From Candidatus Sumerlaeota bacterium (GTDB lineage Bacteria; Sumerlaeota; Sumerlaeia; UBA8349), in NCBI GenBank assembly GCA_016931035.1, contig JAFGFN010000153.1, positions 1 to 40,881 on the forward strand: DNA of 40,881 bases. The letters are read 5' to 3'. Below are positions 8,057 through 15,300 of this stretch, piece by piece; position 1 is the first letter of the stretch, and every line of letters starts with the position of its first letter. Below the pieces are notes generated by a model. It did no database searches, was not told where the DNA came from, and worked only from the letters and a program-made list of their open reading frames with translations. The position numbers and the translations under genes are program-made.

Positions 8057-9697
8057 TCAAGGCTCGGGCGCGGGGTGCGGCTCGGGTACCTCGAAAACCT
8101 CGGCCTGGAAGACCTCGAAACGCGTCTTCGCGTCCTTCCACGCCGTCGGCGAGAGGCCGGCTTTCATCGAGAGATGCGTCAGCGTCTCGTCGATGTCCCA
8201 TCCTTGTTCGGGCGCCACTTGGGGAAGAAAGACGGCGCGGGCGAACCCTTTCGAAAGGATGATCCCGTCGCGTCCGAGTTGAATCCTGTCGTACGAAGCG
8301 ACTTCGCGGGGGACCGTGAGGGCCGAGATTTCGATGTGAATCTCGGGCAGCTCGTCGGGCCGCACCCTCGGGAAACGCGGGTCGCGCAGCGCGGCGTTCA
8401 CGGCGTTCGACCGGACGGACTCGGCGAGCGGCTCGTGCGGCAGAATCGATCCGATGCACCCGCGGAGCTCGCCCCCTTCGGTCAGCGTCACGAACGCGGC
8501 GCGCTCCTCGGCGAGAGCGGGAGTCTTGAGCGAAGCGTCGATGTCGGGAAGCGATTCGCCTCGGACCGCGGCCTCGACCGTTCGACGCGCCAACGAGAGC
8601 AATGCGGAGCGTTCTTGCGAAGTGAGTGTGGTCGGCGCGTCGTTGTCTGTCGCGCCGGTCTGCTCGACGGCCTCGGACGAAGCGGCGGGCGGCTCGGGCC
8701 ATCCGGCCTCGGAGGAGAACGCCATGGAGAGATAGCTGACCGAGTTCGAGAAACCGCCCGTCTGCGCGCCGCTCAGGTCGCTGTGGAGCACGGTCGCTCG
8801 CGCATCGTTCGGAAGCATTTCGAGAAGGACCTGGATCGGCACCTGGCCGCAAATCGTGTCGCCGGTTTCGTCCAGATACTTCGCGAATTCCTGACGCCGA
8901 CACGTCGAGATCGCCGCGGCGGAACGCTGGAGAAGATCGCGCAAGCTGCTTTCCGTCTCGTCGTCGTTCGGGAACGGGACGTATCCGTGCGGGCGGCCGT
9001 AGTGGGTGAAGTCGGAAGAGACGAGGATCGCGGTTCGAGGCGTGACGACTTCCGCCAGCGCCTTTGCGAGAATGGCGTAGTCGGATTCGCCGAGAGAGCC
9101 AACGACGACCGGGACCAGAGGAGGCAATCGCTCTCCGAAGGCGTATTGAAGCAGGGGCACTTCGATATCGACCGAGTGTTCGAGCGTGTCGGCCTCGGGG
9201 ACGTTGCGGGCCAACTTGCACCGGCGCAGGCGCTCGATGGTCTTCGTGTCGAGAGGGGCGCGGCCCAGGGGGGTGGCGTAGGCGCTGAACTCCCCGACGG
9301 AAATCCCGGGGAAGACCCGATGGCTCGGACCGAGAATCACAATCCGGTCGGGCGGCGAAGGTCGGCGCGCCAGAGCGGCGACGGCGTAGGCGGCGGTTGG
9401 ACCCGAGTAGCGATATCCGGCGTGCGGCGCGATCGCCGCGATCGCGTTGCGCTCGTCGATGTCCGGCAACGGATCGGGGACGGCGTCGAAGAAGGCCTGG
9501 AGCATCGTGCGAAGCGTCTCGGGCCGCCCTGGATACCAAGTGCCGGCGATGGGGGACTCGTGCACGGGCCACTTCGTCGCCTGATCCGACTCGGGCGGGC
9601 GAACGTCCGCGTCGCTCCCGTTGCAGCTGACGGACAGCAGCAACAGGAGGGGGAGAAGGAATCGACTGCGTTTCGGACCTCCGTGGGATCGCGGCAT
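8057..9697 (-). CDS. amrB-amrA: MEMO-AMMECR1 fusion lipoprotein (AmmeMemoRadiSam proteins B and A)
   Basis: The protein has 546 residues. The start at 9697 is preceded by AAGGGAA and begins a lipoprotein signal ending SVSC (Cys25); a GTG at 9733 is a weaker alternative. Residues about 45-325 are a MEMO domain (TWYPG, PHAGYRYSGP with His92, GPSH with His126, LEHSVDIEVPLLQ, VSSDFTHYG, TICG with Cys283). A linker follows, then an AMMECR1 domain from about 360 to 535 with LRGCIGS at 411-417 and LRDPRFPRV. MEMO, AMMECR1 and a radical SAM enzyme form a conserved three-part system of unknown biochemistry in many prokaryotes. The radical SAM partner lies just upstream. The lipid-anchor signal would place both domains outside the cytoplasm, which is unexpected beside a cytoplasmic-looking enzyme. 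Confidence 0.88.
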   Translation of the reverse strand: MPRSHGGPKRSRFLLPLLLLLSVSCNGSDADVRPPESDQATKWPVHESPIAGTWYPGRPETLRTMLQAFFDAVPDPLPDIDERNAIAAIAPHAGYRYSGPTAAYAVAALARRPSPPDRIVILGPSHRVFPGISVGEFSAYATPLGRAPLDTKTIERLRRCKLARNVPEADTLEHSVDIEVPLLQYAFGERLPPLVPVVVGSLGESDYAILAKALAEVVTPRTAILVSSDFTHYGRPHGYVPFPNDDETESSLRDLLQRSAAAISTCRRQEFAKYLDETGDTICGQVPIQVLLEMLPNDARATVLHSDLSGAQTGGFSNSVSYLSMAFSSEAGWPEPPAASSEAVEQTGATDNDAPTTLTSQERSALLSLARRTVEAAVRGESLPDIDASLKTPALAEERAAFVTLTEGGELRGCIGSILPHEPLAESVRSNAVNAALRDPRFPRVRPDELPEIHIEISALTVPREVASYDRIQLGRDGIILSKGFARAVFLPQVAPEQGWDIDETLTHLSMKAGLSPTAWKDAKTRFEVFQAEVFEVPEPHPAPEP

Positions 9698-9729
9698 GAT
9701 CGGGTTTCCCTTCTTGCGTGACGGCGAAT

Positions 9730-9951
9730 TCACCCAGCTATGTTTCTCCCTCGCTCGAAGAGGGGGCGATAGTGCGAGGCTTCTCGTTCGGTCGGCGACG
9801 GAATCGGGCGCGGCTCCTCGGCCGACGCTCGACGCGACAAGGCGCCGGGCAGGACGACGACCCCGGCGCAGAACCCGAGCAGACGCCCGAACAGTCTGCG
9901 GCGCGGGATTCGCTCCGCGCGATTCGTTTCGAGAGGATTGCTATCGCTCAT
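9730..9951 (-). CDS. tiny Tat-signal protein in the AmmeMemoRadiSam operon
   Basis: The protein has 73 residues. GGAG lies 8 nt before the ATG at 9951, supporting translation. Residues 17-44 look like a twin-arginine signal: RRR at 17-19 followed by LFG, a hydrophobic segment and a cleavage-type sequence ASA-E. The predicted mature peptide is only about 29 residues, proline-rich, and contains E57-A-S-H-Y-R-P63 followed by LFERGRNIAG. The gene sits between the radical SAM gene (34 bp upstream) and the MEMO-AMMECR1 gene (33 bp downstream), in the same direction. A very similar E-A-x-x-Y-R-P motif ends the large redox membrane protein at 12373-16419. I recognise no named family. It could be a small carrier, a localisation peptide or an enzyme substrate; this is inference. 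Confidence 0.6.
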   Translation of the reverse strand: MSDSNPLETNRAERIPRRRLFGRLLGFCAGVVVLPGALSRRASAEEPRPIPSPTEREASHYRPLFERGRNIAG

Positions 9952-9984
9952 TTCAACTTCTCCGTTCCCCGGTCCGAAGACAGG

Positions 9985-11010
9985 TCAGCTCCAGACGCCC
10001 GGGATCTTCTGCCCGCACGTCGGGCACGCGCCGTCTTTCGTCAGGTGGTTTTCCAGCATTTGGAGCCCGAGACGCCGGATGAGAAGCGTTCGGTCCGAAG
10101 GGCAATACGTGTTCTCGCTCGGGGTCCCTCGGATGTTGCCCACGTAACAGAAGTGGACACCCGCGCGCATCGCGATCTCGCGCGCGCGTTCGAGCGTGTC
10201 TTCGGGCGTCGCGGGCAGGTGGCGCAGGCGATAGAGAGGATGAAAGCGCAGGAAGTGGAGCGGCACATCGGGCCCGAGCTCCTGGACGATCCAATCGCAG
10301 AGTTTGCGGATCGACGCGTCGTCGTCGTTGAGGGTCGGGATCGTGAGGTTCGAGACTTCGAGCCAGACTCCTTCTTCGCGAAAGATCTTGAGCGCGTTGA
10401 GAACGGGCTGGAGGCTCCCGTCGCAGTTCGAGCGATAGAGAGAATCGTCGATGAACTTGACGTCGACGGTTGCGGCGTCGGTCACTCGGCACAGCTCGCG
10501 AAGGGGGCCGGGATTGATGTAGGCCGCCGTGACGAGGGCGTTGCGCATTCCCGCGCGCCGCGCCGCCTTCGACGTTTCGAGGGTGTACTCGTAGTACACC
10601 ACCGGCTCGGTGTAGGTGTAGGCGATCGAGTCGCAGTCGCTCTTTCGCGCGAGATCGACCAGGGCGTCGGGTTCGAGCGCGTAGGTTTCGTTCGTTTCGA
10701 GCGGACCCGACTGCGAGATTTCCCAATTCTGGCAGTTCTTGCAGTGCATGTTGCACCCGACCGTGGCGATCGAGAAGATCCGGCTCGATGGGAGGAAATG
10801 AAAGAGAGGTTTCTTCTCGATCGGGTCGACGTGCAACGCGCAGGGACGGGCGAATGTCGTGGCCAGGAGTTTGCCGCCGCGGTTGATGCGGATACGGCAA
10901 TCGCCCGACTGCCCGTCGCCGATGACGCACTGTTTCGGACAGATCTCGCACTGGACCGCGAGCGAGTTCAGGGCCGTGGAGGTCGAGGTCTGAGTATCTT
11001 TCGAGGGCAT
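9985..11010 (-). CDS. amrS: AmmeMemoRadiSam system radical SAM enzyme
   Basis: The protein has 341 residues. The start at 11010 is chosen because GAGGAG lies just upstream; an ATG at 11034 is possible. An N-terminal cysteine cluster (C21, C24, C28, C38: CEICPKQC then DCRIR) precedes the radical SAM motif C86-x3-C90-x2-C93 (CNMHCKNC). A C-terminal CPTCG pair (C329, C332) closes the chain. These features, with NWEISQ and AYTYTEPVVYYEY, match the pyruvate formate-lyase-activase-like enzymes that accompany MEMO and AMMECR1 homologues. The enzyme should make a 5'-deoxyadenosyl radical, but its substrate is unknown. It is first in a likely operon with the Tat-signal peptide and the MEMO-AMMECR1 fusion. 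Confidence 0.9.
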   Translation of the reverse strand: MPSKDTQTSTSTALNSLAVQCEICPKQCVIGDGQSGDCRIRINRGGKLLATTFARPCALHVDPIEKKPLFHFLPSSRIFSIATVGCNMHCKNCQNWEISQSGPLETNETYALEPDALVDLARKSDCDSIAYTYTEPVVYYEYTLETSKAARRAGMRNALVTAAYINPGPLRELCRVTDAATVDVKFIDDSLYRSNCDGSLQPVLNALKIFREEGVWLEVSNLTIPTLNDDDASIRKLCDWIVQELGPDVPLHFLRFHPLYRLRHLPATPEDTLERAREIAMRAGVHFCYVGNIRGTPSENTYCPSDRTLLIRRLGLQMLENHLTKDGACPTCGQKIPGVWS

Positions 11011-11053
11011 CGGACTCCTCTCCCCCGATATCATGAAAACGCCGCTGTCGCAC

Positions 11054-11089
11054 CTCGTTCTCGTACTCGTGCTCGTACTCGTACTCGAT
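11054..11089. repeat. hexanucleotide tandem repeat (CTCGTA)
   Basis: Six consecutive hexamers (CTCGTT, CTCGTA, CTCGTG, CTCGTA, CTCGTA, CTCGAT) lie just upstream of the radical SAM gene. Confidence 0.85.
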
Positions 11090-11117
11090 TCCTCGCGCCA
11101 GAAGGCGGGGCATTTTC

Positions 11118-11242
11118 AACGCAGAGGACGCAGAGAACGCGGAGAATAAGTCACTCCAAGGCAATCCCAATCCACGGGCTCTCTCTTACGCAGCGCAGAA
11201 GCGTTCTCTGCGACCTCTGCGTTTCTCTGCGTCCTCCGCGTT
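11118..11242. repeat. imperfect inverted repeat of the GCAGAGGAC type
   Basis: The left arm (11118-11146) is built from AACGCAGAGGACGCAGAG and AACGCGGAGAA. The right arm (11204-11242) is its approximate reverse complement (TTCTCTGCG, ACCTCTGCG, TTTCTCTGCG, TCCTCCGCGTT). About 57 bp separate them. Each arm is itself a degenerate direct repeat with a period of about 9-10 bp. Confidence 0.85.
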
Positions 11243-11325
11243 GATTGCCTTCCTACTCCGTCTATGACAACAGCCCTGGCGCCTTCCGGGAATCCGTGAC
11301 TGAAATACCCGCACAAAGAAAACAG

Positions 11326-11356
11326 GCCACGGATCGACACGGATGGAACACGGATA
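11326..11356. repeat. CACGGAT repeat, single arm
   Basis: GCCACGGATCG, ACACGGATGG and AACACGGAT follow one another with a 10-bp period. The same unit forms the two-armed inverted repeat at 33067-33168, so this is a second copy of one repeat family. Only a vestige of the opposite arm (AATCCGTGAC near 11290) is visible. Confidence 0.8.
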
Positions 11357-11381
11357 GAGAGACCTTTCGCCGAAGCCGTTT

Positions 11382-11633
11382 CTATTCGTCGTGACCCGCG
11401 ACGGATTTTAGCGCCTCGTCGAAGTCTCCGAAGTAGCGCCGGTGCGTCTTGCGCAGAGCCTCCTCGCTCGCGGCCTCCAACAAGACCGCTTCGTGGTCGG
11501 TCATCCCCTTGCGGTGATGCTCCAGCTCGAGCGCCAGCAAGGCGTCCTGAGCCTTTCGGCGCTCGGATTCGTCGAACGTTCGCATACTGACGATGCGGCT
11601 CTCGCGCCGGTTGTAGTCAATTAGAAAGACCAT
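11382..11633 (-). CDS. small conserved partner of the RelA/SpoT-domain protein
   Basis: The protein has 83 residues. AAGGTAG precedes the ATG at 11633, and only 5 nt separate it from the stop of the RelA/SpoT-domain gene, so the two should be co-transcribed and translationally close. The N-terminus (MVFLIDYNRRESRIVSMRTF) looks like a short beta-hairpin. The rest is an amphipathic helical segment rich in Glu/Ala (AQDALLALELEHHRKG, EAASEEALRKTHRRYF). I cannot assign a named domain. The pairing with a stand-alone alarmone-synthetase-like gene suggests an antitoxin or regulatory subunit, but that rests on context only. Confidence 0.75.
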   Translation of the reverse strand: MVFLIDYNRRESRIVSMRTFDESERRKAQDALLALELEHHRKGMTDHEAVLLEAASEEALRKTHRRYFGDFDEALKSVAGHDE

Positions 11634-11638
11634 CGTGT

Positions 11639-12352
11639 CTACCTTATGTTTCTCAATCTCTCAAGGATCCGGATGGTTTCCTGGAACTTTGCGACAATGT
11701 CATTCTTCAGATTCTTCAAATCGCGACGACGTTCGACGGATGAATCGTTCTCGTTGCGCAGACAATTCGCCTCCCGCTTCTCAACCTCCGCCAGAGCCAT
11801 AGACTTGATCTGCCCTAAGCGTTGGATCTTCTCATCCCCGCCTCCGTACTTGATCGCTGGATCGCCCAACAAGTCGGCGAATGTCTCCGACTCGTTAGCC
11901 CATAGATCCTGAAGCACGGTTCGAACCTGGATCTCAACAGGCTTTCCCTCAACCTTCGGAATAACATGAACCGCGCGATAGCCATGACTGGGTTTGGCGC
12001 GCCGGTCCACGACCCGAGCGCCCGAGAACGTCGTGCATAGCAACTCGACCACTCGGTCTTGCTCTACGATATCTGTCACAACCACTCTGCAGCCCGCGAT
12101 GTCTTGCATGCGCGAGAGATTCATGCTTCCCTGGCGGCGCAGCTTGGCCGCTATCGACCCCGAGGTCTTTTCCTGTTTTCCAGTCGGTTCCAAACCGAGA
12201 TTGTCGCGAATGATCCGAACGACGGTCTCGTAAGCCTCGTTGAACGATTGCCGGTATTCGTTCAGAAGTCGCAGGTCCGCTCCGGTAAAGGATTCTCCTT
12301 TCAAGCGTTCGCCGAGCTTGTCGATTTGCGCCTTGCTTAGTCCCGCCGCCAA
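11639..12352 (-). CDS. RelA/SpoT-domain nucleotidyltransferase (stand-alone)
   Basis: The protein has about 237 residues from a TTG at 12350-12352, preceded by GGAGAAGAG; the reading frame extends further upstream but would overlap the preceding gene. The core is a RelA/SpoT synthetase-like fold: EKTSGSIAAKLRR (61-73), QDIAGCRVVVTD with Asp84, HGYRAVHVI with Tyr125 of the G-loop, and EIQVRTVLQDLWA with Glu140. A helical C-terminus of about 65 residues follows. No hydrolase, TGS or ACT domain is present, so it is a small single-domain type. Such proteins make (p)ppGpp-like alarmones or, in toxSAS modules, act as toxins that use the same fold on other substrates. It is 20 bp downstream of the large redox fusion gene. 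Confidence 0.82.
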   Translation of the reverse strand: MAAGLSKAQIDKLGERLKGESFTGADLRLLNEYRQSFNEAYETVVRIIRDNLGLEPTGKQEKTSGSIAAKLRRQGSMNLSRMQDIAGCRVVVTDIVEQDRVVELLCTTFSGARVVDRRAKPSHGYRAVHVIPKVEGKPVEIQVRTVLQDLWANESETFADLLGDPAIKYGGGDEKIQRLGQIKSMALAEVEKREANCLRNENDSSVERRRDLKNLKNDIVAKFQETIRILERLRNIR

Positions 12353-12372
12353 TGGCTCTTCTCCGTTCGTCC

Positions 12373-15300
12373 TCAAGGCCGTGTCTGCTCGGGCTTCGGC
12401 GTTTCTCGTGAAGGAGTCGGCGCCGGTCTGTAGTACATCGCCTCGTGGTTGGAGAGTTGTCCGCTTTCGAGAGCCTTGTCCACGGCCCTCACGTCGAGAC
12501 TCATCACCCGTCCTGCGCCCGCCGGACCCACCTGCGACGCGCCCAGGCTCGCCGACGGCGCGCCGATCGTCTCCACGGCTCCTCCCCAGTATACCACCGC
12601 CATCAAAACGCACGCCAACGCAAAGAGGGCCACCGCCGCCGCGCCGCGCGTTCCGGGAAGCGCACGGGGTCGCGCGGCCAGCGTGAGACAGCGGTTGCAT
12701 CTCAGGCACTCGCGCGGACGTGTCGCCGTCGCGCCCAAGTCGCACATCGTGTAGTCGGGCTTGCGGAACAGCCGAGTTCGCCGAAGGAGGCTGAATCGGT
12801 TAAAGACGGAAAGCACGGCTCCCACCGGACACAGGCACAGGCACCAGAGTCGCGGCACGGCGAGCGACATCGCCACGGCCGCCAGAACCGATCCCCACAA
12901 CAGAGCGGGTTTGCCCCGCGAGAAGGCCGTTTCGAGAGGACTCCACGTGACCCATCGCTGGTCGCCCCAGGTCAGGAAGAATCCCGCCAGCGCTAGCGTC
13001 GCCAAGACGTAACGGATCGTCCGAAGCCGCCTCAAACGCGCGTTCAGGAAGTGACGTTGCGATTCGCCGCCGCGCGCGAAACGCGAAACGAGCTCCTGGA
13101 GCGCTCCGAAAGGACAGATGTAGCCGCAAAAGGCATTGCCCAGGAGAAGAGTGACGATCAGCACCCCGGCGATCATGACGGCTTTCGCGGCGTCTTGGGG
13201 CGAGGGGATCTGCCCGAGCGCCAAGCCGCCGACTTCGATCAACGTGAACTCGCGGTTGAGCCAGAAGCCGAGAACCGCCGCGACGAGGATGAGATAGCGC
13301 AGGCGAAGACGGTCGCCTCCCCAACGATAGACCGGGAAGAAGAGGAGGAAACAGACCCCAACGAGAATCGGTTCGAGCGACAACAGGTTCTTCTTCCACG
13401 AAGGCTGTTCGAAGAGGTCCGGATCGAGATCGAGTTCGAGCAGCGTCCGGCCCGCGTGATACACCGAGCGATTGATCGTATCGACGACCGCGCGGCTCGT
13501 GACCGACGCGCCGGTGATCGCGTCGATGTCGCGCCCGAGCACCAGACCGCGATCCGCCGGACGATCCGAGAACCCCTTGAGCCAGTCGGCGAGGTCCGCG
13601 ACGTAGGAGGGCGTCTCGTCGCTTCGGATCAGGTGGACTCCGCGCAGGCGCGAGCGGTCCATTTCGATCGCCAGCGTGATGGGCCCGACGAAACCGCGGA
13701 TGTCGCCCGCCGTGTGGTCGGTCGAGAACACGACGCGCCGCTTCTCGTCGGGAGTTGTGCCGGGAGTTTCCCAGTGCGGGATCGGACCCTCTCTTCGCAC
13801 CCAGGACGTCTCGCCGGTCCAGTTCTCGATCTGCGCGGCGGACAGAGCGGTCTGGGGCGCGGCGTCGGCGGTCTCTCGGTGGTTCCACCCTCCCAAGAGA
13901 TACGACCCCAGGAGCACGAACGATAGAACCCACCGCAACGGGCGCGAGAACCCGGGTGGGGGAGCGGTCGACGCGGGCGATTCGGCGAGGTCGCGCGCGG
14001 TCCGTCGCCGAGAGAGGACGAGGGTCTCGACATGAACGGCGACGAGGGCCAGGGCGATGGCGGCGCCCGCCCACGCCGTCGTCTCGAATCCCAACAAGGG
14101 AACGGCGACCGCGCCGGTGACGACGGCGCCCAACGCGCCTCCCGTGTGGTCGGCGGCGTCGAGCCATGCCCCGGTGCGTCCCGGCAGATCGGCGAACACG
14201 CGGGCCGACGCCGCGAATGCCCCGCCCGCCAGGAGTCCGGCGAACGCCAGCAGTCCCATCGCCAGGCCTTCCTGCCCGGCGCTGCCGGGAAGCAGACGGC
14301 TCATCGCCAGGAGCTGAGCGACCATCGCGCCGACGATTAACAGAAGCGCCGGGCGAGGCCGCAGTCGCCGCGCCATCCATGGGCCGACGGCGACCGACCC
14401 GAGGGCCAGGCCCGCCATGTAGAGAGCCGCCAGGAACCCGATTCGTTCGTAGAGCAACCCGACCGAACACTGATAGGCCATGATCAAAAGGATGCTGACG
14501 AGCATTCCGACGCAGCCGAGCGCGCCCACTGTCGTCACGGCGTCGAACCGCGCGGCGCGCACGGCGGCGTCCACCCTCTTGTCGCTCCACGCGTAGGCCA
14601 AACGGAACCCGAGGACCAGGAACAGGAACACGGCGAGCATTCCCGGTCCGACACGTTCGAGCGAACGCAGAAGTCGTTGCAGGATTTCGGACCCAGAGAA
14701 CCGGCTCCACACGATGGTCCCGTAGTAATACGTCATCGGGCGCGAGTCGGTATTGACGGGCGCGTCGACCGCCGCGAATCGCCTCCGGACCGCCTCGACG
14801 TCTTTGGGGGGGAAGAGGCTCGCAAAGCCTTCGGGAGCGAACACGTCGGAGGCCGGGCGCTCGAGCGCCTCGTATCGCGCGGCGAGCTCGGCCGCGTCGA
14901 GCGTCACGACTCCGGGCTGCGCACACGCGAAGATCGTCATGTAGTCGCCGGGCGAGAGAACCGCCGAGGGAAAGACGCGCCGGACCGTCGCGACGACGGA
15001 CCCGGCGTAGTCGGCCACGTCGCTTCCGAGATAGTTGGCCGACGAGGTGACTCCCGTGACGAGAACGCCCCCCGGGACGAGCAACTGCTTGACGCGCGAG
15101 AAGAACTCGAGAGTGTAGAGACGATTCACCGAGGCCGAGATCGGGTCCGGCGCCTCCATGACGACCGCGTCGTACGCCCCCTCCTCGGCCTCCCGGTTCA
15201 CGAACGCGCGCGGGTCCGCGAAGACGCGTTGCACGCGCGGGTCGTCGAGGGCGCGGCGGTCGGCCTCGGGGAGATAGGGCCTCACCAGGTCCGCCACGCG

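Larger units (their letters stand above)
11011..11381. other. repeat-filled intergenic region
   Basis: No gene is credible in these 371 bp. They hold three simple-repeat structures (listed separately at 11054, 11118 and 11326). I see no convincing promoter for the radical SAM gene here, although it must begin in or above this region. Confidence 0.6.

Noticed and set aside
9985..11010. Pyruvate formate-lyase activating enzyme
   Set aside because: The radical SAM core is similar, but the N-terminal cysteine cluster and the neighbouring MEMO-AMMECR1 gene fit the AmmeMemoRadiSam enzyme, and no formate-lyase gene is nearby.
12353..12745. Extended N-terminus of the RelA/SpoT-domain protein
   Set aside because: Most of it overlaps the end of the giant membrane protein in another frame and reads as Arg/Gly-rich shadow. 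The TTG at 12352 has a good ribosome-binding site.
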